9,794 nucleotides of DNA from Lachnospiraceae bacterium UBA7199. GTDB lineage: Bacteria > Bacillota > Clostridia > Lachnospirales > Lachnospiraceae. The notes beneath the pieces were generated by a model, which was not told where the DNA came from, did not search any database, and saw only the letters and a list, made by a program, of their open reading frames with translations. The stretch is from positions 101,663-111,456 of the forward strand of contig DKUR01000083.1 in the NCBI GenBank assembly GCA_002490775.1, given 5' to 3'. Below are positions 1-5,573 of this stretch, piece after piece (the stretch's first letter is position 1; the number at the start of each line of letters is the position of its first letter). Both the position numbers and the translations under genes were made by a program.

Positions 1-24
1 CGGGCTTCGCCTGCCATCCTTATG
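1..24 (+). repeat. Hairpin repeat, copy 1 (before pyrB)
   Basis: Begins with CGGGC-TTC-GCCTG, a 5-bp hairpin with one G-T wobble, followed by CCATCCTTATG. It matches the copy at 1502-1525 in the same orientation at 21 of 24 positions, and the window edge may cut it. The differences at positions 2 and 8 keep the hairpin pairing or fall in the loop, which suggests selection on structure or a mobile repeat family. Confidence 0.5.
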
Positions 25-32
25 TTAGGAAA

Positions 33-89
33 AGGTTGAATAAAAATGCGTATTCAACCTATTGATTTGTATGCGCGTCGCAACGCGCA
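33..89 (+). promoter_or_regulatory. Twin-hairpin segment at the pyrB start
   Basis: Two perfect hairpins lie in tandem. The first pairs 33-42 with 51-60 (10 bp), with the 8-nt loop AAAATGCG carrying the ATG at 46. The second pairs 72-78 with 83-89 (7 bp, TGCGCGT with ACGCGCA, loop CGCA). Both precede the preferred pyrB start at 103. The structures are seen directly; a role in translation or attenuation control of pyrB is inferred. No T-run follows, so neither hairpin is itself a terminator. Confidence 0.5.
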
Positions 90-102
90 GATGGGAATAA
101 AT

Positions 103-1020
103 ATGAGACATCTCATGAGCTCTATGGATTTTTCCGTAGAAGAATTAGACCAGCTTTTTGATCTGGCAAATGATATTGAAAAACATATGGATAAATACGC
201 CCATGCCTGTGCAGGCAAAAAACTTGCCACTTGCTTCTACGAACCAAGTACCCGCACAAGACTCAGCTTTGAGTCAGCCATGCTGAATTTGGGCGGCAGC
301 GTTCTTGGTTTTTCCGATGCCAATTCCTCTTCCGCCGCCAAGGGGGAGAGTGTTGCAGATACTATCCGCGTAATCTCCTGTTTTGCTGATATCTGCGCCA
401 TGCGTCATCCCAAAGAAGGGGCTCCAATGGTTGCGGCAGGAAGATCTTCCATTCCAGTAATCAATGCCGGTGACGGAGGACACCAGCATCCTACTCAGAC
501 GCTTACCGATCTGTTAACAATCCGCTCTTTGAAAGGCCGCCTCGACAGCTTCACCATTGGATTGTGCGGTGATTTAAAATTTGGGCGTACCGTACATTCC
601 CTGATCAATGCCCTTTCCCGTTATGAAGGAATGAAGTTCATCTTTATTTCTCCCAATGAACTTAGAGTGCCGGACTATGTCACCGACATGCTGAAAGAAA
701 AAAATATTCCTTACGAGGAAGTAATACGTTTGGAAGATATTATGCCAAAGCTGGATCTTTTATATATGACCAGAGTTCAAAAGGAACGTTTCTTTAATGA
801 AGAAGATTATGTAAGATTAAAAGACTTTTACATTCTGGATAAGACAAAAATGGAATTGGCCGGTCCTGATATGCTTGTTCTCCACCCGCTTCCAAGAGTA
901 AATGAAATTTCTGTGGAAGTAGATGATGATCCCAGAGCAGTTTACTTTAAACAGGTTCAGTATGGCGTTTATGTGAGAATGGCCCTTATTTTAACCTTGC
1001 TTAATATTAAAGTTGATTAA
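103..1020 (+). CDS. pyrB: Aspartate carbamoyltransferase catalytic subunit
   Basis: Cytoplasmic enzyme of pyrimidine biosynthesis that joins carbamoyl phosphate and L-aspartate to give N-carbamoyl-aspartate. Family signatures are clear, numbered from the start at 103: the carbamoyl-phosphate loop EPSTRTR at about residues 47-53, GGHQHPTQ at about 125-132, and the HPLPR loop at about 261-265. The frame is open back to an ATG at 46 (324 aa). I prefer 103 (305 aa) because family proteins begin with an MRHLM-like segment and are about 305 residues long, and because the extra 57 bases hold two perfect hairpins. Against this, AGGAAAAGG lies 10 nt before ATG 46, while only a weak GGGA precedes ATG 103. 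pyrI follows after 30 bp, so the two chains are probably co-transcribed. Identity is certain; only the start is open. Confidence 0.96.
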   Translation: MRHLMSSMDFSVEELDQLFDLANDIEKHMDKYAHACAGKKLATCFYEPSTRTRLSFESAMLNLGGSVLGFSDANSSSAAKGESVADTIRVISCFADICAMRHPKEGAPMVAAGRSSIPVINAGDGGHQHPTQTLTDLLTIRSLKGRLDSFTIGLCGDLKFGRTVHSLINALSRYEGMKFIFISPNELRVPDYVTDMLKEKNIPYEEVIRLEDIMPKLDLLYMTRVQKERFFNEEDYVRLKDFYILDKTKMELAGPDMLVLHPLPRVNEISVEVDDDPRAVYFKQVQYGVYVRMALILTLLNIKVD

Positions 1021-1050
1021 CCCGCCAAACCTAAAACAGGAGGAACCAAT

Positions 1051-1482
1051 ATGCTTAATGTAGGAAAAATTGAAGAAGGCTTTGTTTTGGATCATATCAA
1101 AGCTGGAAAAAGCCTTTCTATTTATCACCACCTTCAGTTAGATAAACTGGATTGTACCGTTGCAATCATAAAAAATGCGAAAAGCAACAAAATGGGAAAA
1201 AAGGACATTTTAAAAGTCGAATGTGATATCGATATGCTGGATTTAGACGTGCTGGCATTTATCGACCATAACATAACTGTCAATGTAATCAAAGATGGAG
1301 AGATCGTTTCCAAAAAAGAATTACTGCTTCCTAAAGAAATTAAAAATGTAATCCGGTGCAAAAACCCAAGATGCATTACCTCTATCGAACAGGAACTGCC
1401 TCATATTTTTGTGCTTGCTGATGAGGAAAAGGAAATTTACCGCTGTAAATACTGCGAAGAGAAGTACTCGGAACGGGCATAA
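1051..1482 (+). CDS. pyrI: Aspartate carbamoyltransferase regulatory subunit
   Basis: Regulatory chain of class B aspartate transcarbamoylase. In the family it binds nucleotide effectors through its N-terminal domain and docks to PyrB through a C-terminal zinc domain. The 143-residue product is near the usual family length of about 150. The zinc site is intact: Cys103 and Cys108 (CxxxxC) and Cys132 and Cys135 (CxxC). The N-terminal half contains the ILKVEC-like segment near residues 53-58 expected of the allosteric domain. A strong AGGAGG at 1038-1043 sits 7 nt before the ATG. The gene follows pyrB by 30 bp, so expression is surely coupled. Having PyrI implies an allosterically controlled holoenzyme, unlike the PyrI-less enzyme of Bacillus. 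Confidence 0.96.
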   Translation: MLNVGKIEEGFVLDHIKAGKSLSIYHHLQLDKLDCTVAIIKNAKSNKMGKKDILKVECDIDMLDLDVLAFIDHNITVNVIKDGEIVSKKELLLPKEIKNVIRCKNPRCITSIEQELPHIFVLADEEKEIYRCKYCEEKYSERA

Positions 1483-1501
1483 TGTTAAAGGCAGCGGATA
1501 A

Positions 1502-1525
1502 CAGGCTTTGCCTGCCATCCCTATG
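1502..1525 (+). repeat. Hairpin repeat, copy 2 (after pyrI)
   Basis: CAGGC-TTT-GCCTG, a perfect 5-bp hairpin, followed by CCATCCCTATG. It begins 20 bp after the pyrI stop. GGCAG at 1490-1494 could pair with CTGCC at 1512-1516 as an alternative fold. It is a 21/24 match to the copy at 1-24, so the pyrBI pair is bracketed by the two copies. It may add a weak 3' end structure to the pyrBI message, but no T-run directly follows. Confidence 0.5.
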
Positions 1526-1535
1526 AAAAAACATG

Positions 1536-1573
1536 TACCCTCCTCTGCCCCATTTCTAAGGCAGCGGAGGGTA
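1536..1573 (-). terminator. Terminator between convergent pyrI and AraC-type gene
   Basis: Arms 1536-1549 and 1560-1573 pair at 13 of 14 positions (TACCCTCC...GGAGGGTA) around a 10-nt loop. Read on the minus strand, the stem is followed within a few bases by TTTTTT (complement of the A-run at 1526-1531). This fits a Rho-independent terminator for the regulator gene that ends at 1578. On the plus strand the stem may also stop pyrBI readthrough, but the T-richness downstream there is scattered. Confidence 0.75.
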
Positions 1574-1577
1574 TGCT

Positions 1578-2435
1578 TTACTTCTTTTTCACAGGTATCC
1601 ATATCTCCGTATAATAATTTTCGTCATCTGTCCCATTTGGGTACTTGCCCGGTGCATCATACATTTCGACACAATATCCTGCTGCAAATTCATAATCCTG
1701 TAATGCAGGAAGCCATTCGGAAAATATTTTTTCATTTATTCCCTGTAATGAATGGGGAAGAGCTCCTTTACATGGAAAAACTGCCCATGTAAATGCAGGA
1801 ATCATTTTTACCTCAAACCCGTCGGGGATATCTACGGACGGATTATAAAGATCAGCAATCAAATACTCAAACCTTTCATTTCCCATCTGTGGATCAATGT
1901 TAATGCCAAACATTCCGCAGACATGTTCCCCTTTCCCTGAAGAAAAATGCTCCTGCCAAAATAAAGGTACTTCCTGTTTAGCCTTTTCATAGCTAAATTC
2001 CTTTGATTCGCCTAAAACAGTAAAAGCTTCTTTTTTGACAATTCTGTAATCCATAATATAACCACCTTTCAATGAAATTGTTAGTTTCAGCGGTGCGAAA
2101 GTTCTGAGCATTGTTTTATCCTTTCGCACTGTCAGAGGTGTATATCCATGAAAGCGGGAAAATGCTTTGGTAAAACTGTCGGGAGAATCATAACCATACT
2201 TCATTGCAAGTTCTATAACCGTAATATCACTGGAAATCAGTTCTTCTCCAGCAAGCGCCATTCTACGATTTCTAATATACTCTGTAATGGAATATCCGCA
2301 TAATATACTAAAACCTTTATGAAAATAAAATGGCGAAATGTTTACGTGTTCTGCCACGTCATACATTGTAATATCTTCTGTGATATGACTCTCAATAAAC
2401 TTAACTGCTTCACTGATTGCCTCTGCCCATTCCAT
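1578..2435 (-). CDS. AraC-family regulator with C-terminal GyrI-like effector domain
   Basis: DNA-binding transcription regulator of 285 aa. Residues about 5-105 form a two-helix-turn-helix AraC domain: the first HTH is around VAEHVNISPFYFHKGF (27-42), and the second runs through the typical AMKYGYDSPDSFTKAF stretch (77-92) with the FHGYTP ending. Residues about 127-284 look like a GyrI-like (Rob/BmrR-type) small-molecule binding domain, starting MDYRIVKKEAFTVLG. The frame is open for another 20 codons upstream, but AGGAGG 9 nt before the ATG at 2435 decides the start. The domain order is that of Rob-like regulators that sense hydrophobic or cationic compounds. It is a monocistronic gene with its own promoter and a terminator downstream. 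The ligand and targets are unknown; a neighbouring pump gene, common for this class, is absent. Confidence 0.9.
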   Translation of the reverse strand: MEWAEAISEAVKFIESHITEDITMYDVAEHVNISPFYFHKGFSILCGYSITEYIRNRRMALAGEELISSDITVIELAMKYGYDSPDSFTKAFSRFHGYTPLTVRKDKTMLRTFAPLKLTISLKGGYIMDYRIVKKEAFTVLGESKEFSYEKAKQEVPLFWQEHFSSGKGEHVCGMFGINIDPQMGNERFEYLIADLYNPSVDIPDGFEVKMIPAFTWAVFPCKGALPHSLQGINEKIFSEWLPALQDYEFAAGYCVEMYDAPGKYPNGTDDENYYTEIWIPVKKK

Positions 2436-2461
2436 ATCTGTAAACCTCCTGCTGTGGTTAA

Positions 2462-2490
2462 AGTATAGCCTTAATTGTATGCACTGTCCC
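2462..2490 (-). promoter_or_regulatory. Promoter of the AraC-type regulator
   Basis: On the minus strand, a -35-like GGGACA (2485-2490, 4 of 6 to consensus) and a -10 TATACT (2462-2467, 5 of 6) are separated by 17 bp. The expected start near 2455 gives a leader of about 20 nt ending in AGGAGG. Short TTAA arms flank the -10 symmetrically, which could let a repressor or the gene's own product bind there. Confidence 0.55.
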
Positions 2491-2513
2491 GACATTACTT
2501 GCTTTCATTTGTC

Positions 2514-2531
2514 GTGATATTGTTTTATCAC
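2514..2531. promoter_or_regulatory. Possible operator upstream of the AraC-type gene
   Basis: Perfect inverted repeat GTGATA-N6-TATCAC, lying about 24 bp upstream of the -35 box of the regulator gene. Its position fits an activator or autoregulation site. Only the symmetry is seen; function is inferred. Confidence 0.3.
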
Positions 2532-2540
2532 CAAATAAGT

Positions 2541-2605
2541 ATATAAAAAGCATCATTTTGTAAAATTAAGTTTATATAAAACAAATATTTTACAAATGAT
2601 GCTTT
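2541..2605 (-). terminator. Long AT-rich inverted repeat, likely terminator of the VanZ-like gene
   Basis: Arms 2547-2566 and 2587-2605 pair over 19 positions with a single one-base bulge (an extra T in the left arm), around a 20-nt interior that itself holds the palindrome TTTATATAAA (2571-2580). On the minus strand the stem begins 20 bp after the VanZ-like stop and runs into TTTTTATATAC, as in an intrinsic terminator. The stem is unusually long and AT-rich for that job, so a small miniature-repeat origin is an alternative. Confidence 0.6.
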
Positions 2606-2625
2606 CCAACATAAACATTAAAAAT

Positions 2626-3144
2626 TCAGGCAGCCTTCTGCCCATGCCCCGCCATCACTAACCGGAAAAATCCTTTCACTGCCTTAAATACAAGAGTAAC
2701 CACCGATACAAACACAAATCCAACAATTACCGCCAAAATACTAACCATCATTTCTTCAAAGCTATAGTGCCTTGAAGGAATATATTTTTTCAGCCATTCC
2801 GTAGAATATGCAATCCCTACCAGTACTACTGCTGTTACTGTGGTCTGCGTCAGCCAGCTTCTTTTATAAAAGGAAATATGAATGGTGATAGTTCCCACAA
2901 TTCCAATCATAATAAACGCAATCACTCGTCCGCTCTGTCTGATCTTGTAGGTCAACGCATCCAAATATTCCTGACTTACCAGCCCTCCTTCACTCTGCGA
3001 TTCCGCAAACTGAAGGATGGTCTGTTTTCCCAATTCCTTCGCATCTTCGCCGCTTTGAAATGACAAATAAGCAACTACAGCGACTAAAGAAATAAATAGT
3101 ATCCACCAGGCCAATACAATAGGCCATTTCTTTCTTTTTTCCAT
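2626..3144 (-). CDS. VanZ-like integral membrane protein
   Basis: Small membrane protein of 172 aa. It has a transmembrane segment at about 8-27 followed by SFQSGEDAK (28-36), the signature opening of VanZ-like proteins, then three more hydrophobic segments at about 75-92, 100-114 and 132-156. The region TEWLKKYIPSRHYSFEE (115-131) corresponds to the family's acidic/Arg motif near the last loop. The usual R-x-x-H of helix 2 appears here as IRQSGRVIAF, so the histidine seems lost. VanZ itself gives low-level teicoplanin resistance by an unclear mechanism; most chromosomal homologues have no known role. The start at 3144 has GAGG 6 nt upstream; an in-frame ATG at 3156 has no ribosome site. It stands alone with its own strong promoter. 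Confidence 0.8.
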   Translation of the reverse strand: MEKRKKWPIVLAWWILFISLVAVVAYLSFQSGEDAKELGKQTILQFAESQSEGGLVSQEYLDALTYKIRQSGRVIAFIMIGIVGTITIHISFYKRSWLTQTTVTAVVLVGIAYSTEWLKKYIPSRHYSFEEMMVSILAVIVGFVFVSVVTLVFKAVKGFFRLVMAGHGQKAA

Positions 3145-3191
3145 ACTCTGCCTCATTTTGGTCAGAACTTATTTCTGCTGATAATGGTTAC

Positions 3192-3221
3192 ATTATATTC
3201 TTCTATCGCTGTATATGTCAA
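3192..3221 (-). promoter_or_regulatory. Consensus sigma-A promoter of the VanZ-like gene
   Basis: Minus strand: perfect TTGACA (3216-3221) and perfect TATAAT (3192-3197) with an 18-bp spacer. The predicted start near 3185 gives a leader of about 40 nt. Both hexamers match 6 of 6, making this the strongest promoter-like sequence in the window, which implies steady expression of a gene with no assigned job. Confidence 0.8.
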
Positions 3222-3259
3222 TTCCCAACCGGAAGTATTCAAAATAAATTCACAAAACT

Positions 3260-3856
3260 TTAACCTTCAAAGGGAGATTGCTCCAGTCTTACAAAATATC
3301 CTTGGTCATGCTCGCACACCGGACACTTTAAAGGAGCCTGCTCTCCCTCATAAATATATCCACAGTTAAGACAGATCCAGCTTTGCTTTTTCTTTTCCTG
3401 AAACAATTGGTTCTCTTCCATCCACTCCGCAAACCGTCCAAACCGGTCTCCATGTTTCTTTTCTATTTCTGCAATCATAAAAAAGGAATTTGCAACCTGC
3501 ATAAATCCCTCTTCTTTTGCCTTTTCCCCAAAGGCTTTATACACGGAATCATGCTCTTCATACTCATTATGCTGAGCCATTCGAAGAAGCTTTGAAATAT
3601 CCTCTGTAAGATCTACAGGATACCCTCCGTCAACATGAATCGTCTCTCCAGCCAGTTCTTTTAAATGATTATAAAAAATTTCCGCATGTTCCTTTTCTTG
3701 ATTTGCTGTGTAGGTAAAAACTGCCTCAATTACATGTAATTTTTCTTTTTTTGCCTGGGAAGCAGCAAAGGTATAACGGTTTCTTGCCTGACTTTCTCCC
3801 GCAAAAGCACGCATCAGATTATCCTTAGTTTCGCTATTTTTAAAATCAACTGCCAT
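3260..3856 (-). CDS. rbr: Rubrerythrin (diiron peroxidase with rubredoxin domain)
   Basis: Cytoplasmic non-haem iron protein that reduces hydrogen peroxide in anaerobes, with electrons usually supplied by rubredoxin and NADH-linked reductases. The 198-aa product has the complete two-domain form. Residues about 6-150 are the ferritin-like four-helix diiron domain, with candidate ligands Glu21 (AGESQA), Glu54 and His57 (NQEKEH), Glu98 and Glu101, and an ExxH at 132-135. Residues 158-192 are a rubredoxin domain with Cys162/Cys165 (CLNC) and Cys178/Cys181 (CPVC). AAAGGAG lies 9 nt before the ATG. It has its own promoter overlapping the end of the upstream wall-enzyme gene. No terminator is obvious before the VanZ-like promoter. 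It points to an obligate anaerobe with transient oxygen exposure. Confidence 0.97.
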   Translation of the reverse strand: MAVDFKNSETKDNLMRAFAGESQARNRYTFAASQAKKEKLHVIEAVFTYTANQEKEHAEIFYNHLKELAGETIHVDGGYPVDLTEDISKLLRMAQHNEYEEHDSVYKAFGEKAKEEGFMQVANSFFMIAEIEKKHGDRFGRFAEWMEENQLFQEKKKQSWICLNCGYIYEGEQAPLKCPVCEHDQGYFVRLEQSPFEG

Positions 3857-3904
3857 AAATAAAATCTCCTTTCTTTATGCCATATTATGGATAAAAAAAG
3901 AAGT

Positions 3905-3933
3905 TTTATACATAAAAGAACTGTACATATCTA
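3905..3933 (-). promoter_or_regulatory. Likely rubrerythrin promoter
   Basis: Minus strand: -35-like TAGATA (3928-3933, 4 of 6) and -10 TATAAA (3905-3910, 5 of 6) with a 17-bp spacer. The -35 box overlaps the stop region of the upstream amidase-deacetylase gene. A perfect 11-nt palindrome CCATATTATGG at 3880-3890 falls in the expected leader and could be a repressor site; it does not match the PerR box. Confidence 0.4.
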
Positions 3934-5454
3934 AAATTGTATGGGTTCTGTATCTGCTGTCAGAATCTCCATCTTATACTCTGGAAACTGTTCAAGCAGT
4001 TCGCTTAGGCAAAGTGCTGTATTACTAACTCTGTCATGGGCCAGCATAACAATCCGCTTTCTTCCTAAAGTTGTGCTCACAGCATTTTCTATGAGCTGCG
4101 AAGGTTCATTTTCCCCTGCTGCGTCCTCTAAGCTTGCATTCCAGTCAAAATATACATACCCCCTGTTTGTCATTTCTTCAATAATCTCTTCCCTCACATC
4201 TTTATTATATGCATTGACGCTTCCTCCCGGAAAACGAAATAATTTGGTTTCCACTCCCGTGACCTGATAGATCACATCATAAGCCTTCTGGAAATCCGCA
4301 AGAAAATTTTCCTTGCTTGCATAAAGCACACCATAATCATGCTGATAGCAGTGAATCCCTATGGTGTGGCCTTCTGCTACAATTCTCCTTGCAACCTCTG
4401 GATATTTCTCAACATATTCCCCAATCAGAAAAAATGTTGCCTTTATCCCCTTTTCCTTCAGCACATCTAACACTTTATCTGTACACTCTGCGGAGGGCCC
4501 GTCATCAAAGGTGAGATACATGGTTTTAGGATTAAAATACAAATCAATTCCATTACAGATTCCTCTGGCAATTTTCTCCTGATATTCTGTGGTGGAAAGC
4601 AGCGCCCTCTCCTGCGGATTTGACAAAAATCCGGTTTCTATCAGGCAGGCAGGCATTAAGGTTTTTCCAGTGACACAAAAATCTGCACATTCTAACAGTT
4701 CTCTCTCCACCGCTTCGGTACTCGAAATTGTTGCCTTATGAATCAGCTTCGCAAGCCGGCTGCTGTCCCTGGTATCATCAGAACCATCGTACCAGGTTTC
4801 TATACCGCTTATGGACTTATCCGTTCCTTCATAAGTGTTTTGATGAATGCTGACGTATGCGTCTGCCTGATAACTGTTCGCTAATTCTACCCTTTCCTCT
4901 TTTTCCAAATATTCATCTGTCTCTCTGGGCATCATAACCCGATATCCCTTTTCCTCTAAAGCACTTTTCACAAGGAGCGCTATCTGAAGGTTTACGTCTT
5001 TTTCTGCAACCCCGCCTTCCACACAGCCCACATCCTCACCGCCATGCCCTGCATCCACAACAATAAGCGGTATGTATGGTTCCTTAGCTGCCTCCGCAAA
5101 AATCCCATTGCCGGACACATCCATTGCTCCTATCAGAATACCATTGCCAGATACATCCATTGCTCCTATCAGAATACCATTGCCAGATACATCCATCATC
5201 CCCGCCATAAGTCCATTGCCAGATACATCTGTCTCTCCTTCCAGGAACTCATTACTGGATACATCCCTTGTCTCATCCATCCATTGTAGTATGTTCTGTG
5301 CCCCTAGTTCTTTAGGTGCTGCCAAAACCACCACTGCCATAAAAGTAAATATACCTGTCATTCCTGTGATAAGGATCATGCTGGCAAAAGCCATCCATAT
5401 TCTTTTTGCTTTTTCCTTCGTACTCCTGCGATAACGCCTTTTTCTCCTATACAT
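3931..5454 (-). CDS. Fused N-acetylmuramoyl-L-alanine amidase / polysaccharide deacetylase
   Basis: Envelope enzyme of 507 aa with two catalytic domains. Residues 1-19 are Arg/Lys-rich and 20-46 form one hydrophobic segment (membrane anchor or signal peptide). Residues 64-123 are five 12-residue DVSGNG-type repeats. Residues about 129-307 are an Amidase_3 domain with zinc ligands His137 (DAGHGG), Glu151 (EKxxN) and His204 (SIHQN) and catalytic Glu273 (IETGF). Residues about 311-500 are a CE4/NodB deacetylase with TFDDGP (Asp317, Asp318), H368-C-Y-Q-H372, RFPGG (407-411), DWNA (437-440) and His473 (LAHD). All key residues are present in both domains. The combination cuts the peptide from muramic acid and deacetylates the sugar, as CwlD plus PdaA do for cortex muramic-lactam; whether this is its role is inferred. 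AAGGGG lies 9 nt before the start. A six-box 11-bp array lies upstream, and the gene follows a two-component operon. Confidence 0.93.
   Translation of the reverse strand: MYRRKRRYRRSTKEKAKRIWMAFASMILITGMTGIFTFMAVVVLAAPKELGAQNILQWMDETRDVSSNEFLEGETDVSGNGLMAGMMDVSGNGILIGAMDVSGNGILIGAMDVSGNGIFAEAAKEPYIPLIVVDAGHGGEDVGCVEGGVAEKDVNLQIALLVKSALEEKGYRVMMPRETDEYLEKEERVELANSYQADAYVSIHQNTYEGTDKSISGIETWYDGSDDTRDSSRLAKLIHKATISSTEAVERELLECADFCVTGKTLMPACLIETGFLSNPQERALLSTTEYQEKIARGICNGIDLYFNPKTMYLTFDDGPSAECTDKVLDVLKEKGIKATFFLIGEYVEKYPEVARRIVAEGHTIGIHCYQHDYGVLYASKENFLADFQKAYDVIYQVTGVETKLFRFPGGSVNAYNKDVREEIIEEMTNRGYVYFDWNASLEDAAGENEPSQLIENAVSTTLGRKRIVMLAHDRVSNTALCLSELLEQFPEYKMEILTADTEPIQF
5105..5284 (-). repeat. 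Five 36-bp in-frame tandem repeats (12-residue units)
   Basis: Units start at 5105, 5141, 5177, 5213 and 5249, exactly 36 bp apart. They encode DVS(G/S)N(G/E)-led 12-mers beginning at residues 64, 76, 88, 100 and 112 of the amidase-deacetylase. The units at 5105 and 5141 differ at only 2 of 36 bases, so one duplication is recent. The others have drifted. The repeats form a spacer between the membrane segment and the amidase domain, and copy number is likely to vary between strains. Confidence 0.9.
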
Positions 5455-5518
5455 AAAATGATGCCCCTTACGTGTAATCTGCTTACTATCATCTTACGCG
5501 CAGGGTGCATCATTTTAT
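5453..5518 (-). repeat. Inverted repeat spanning the amidase-deacetylase leader
   Basis: Perfect 12-bp arms, ATAAAATGATGC at 5453-5464 and GCATCATTTTAT at 5507-5518, with some further pairing inward (5466-5469 with 5502-5505). The left arm covers the spacing between the ribosome site and the ATG and includes the first bases of the start codon. If transcription starts upstream of 5518 the RNA could hide the start codon; if it starts lower, the symmetry acts only as DNA. Confidence 0.5.
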
Positions 5519-5573
5519 CATCAAAACTGCATCAAAGTTCCATCATTTTTGCATCATACTTGCATCATTATTT
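5508..5573. promoter_or_regulatory. Six-box, 11-bp-period operator array upstream of the amidase-deacetylase
   Basis: CATCA occurs at 5508, 5519, 5530, 5541, 5552 and 5563, six times at exactly 11 bp. The other six positions of each unit are AT-rich, usually ending in TG or TC. On the minus strand the boxes read TGATG, mostly followed by C-A-A/T-rich sequence. One box per helical turn on one DNA face is the geometry of Pho boxes and WalR sites, which bind OmpR-family regulators as head-to-tail dimers. An OmpR-family regulator gene lies in the adjacent operon. The last unit runs through the stop codon of the upstream gene (5568-5570). Two candidate -10 boxes are TAAAAT with an upstream TG (5512-5517) and GATAGT (5485-5490); neither has a good -35, as expected for an activated promoter. 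Confidence 0.7.

Noticed and set aside
1134..1602. Minus-strand open frames opposite pyrI
   Set aside because: Shadows of pyrI, which has an intact zinc site and strong ribosome site; no start signals support the opposite strand.
3893..3917. Terminator of the amidase-deacetylase gene
   Set aside because: There is a T-run on the minus strand, but the preceding stem is only 5 AT pairs (TTTTA-TGTA-TAAAA) and overlaps the rubrerythrin -10. Too weak to call.
5105..5284. CRISPR-like array
   Set aside because: The 36-bp units are contiguous with no unique spacers and stay in frame within a protein.
5044..5434. Open frames on the + strand across the 36-bp repeats (81 and 120 codons)
   Set aside because: They are antisense to the well-supported amidase-deacetylase. 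Their openness comes from the repeat period being a multiple of three, and they have no ribosome site or family likeness.
5508..5573. Pho box or WalR site identity for the array
   Set aside because: The 11-bp period fits but the box sequence (TGATG) does not match CTGTCAT or TGTWAH, so only the geometry is claimed.
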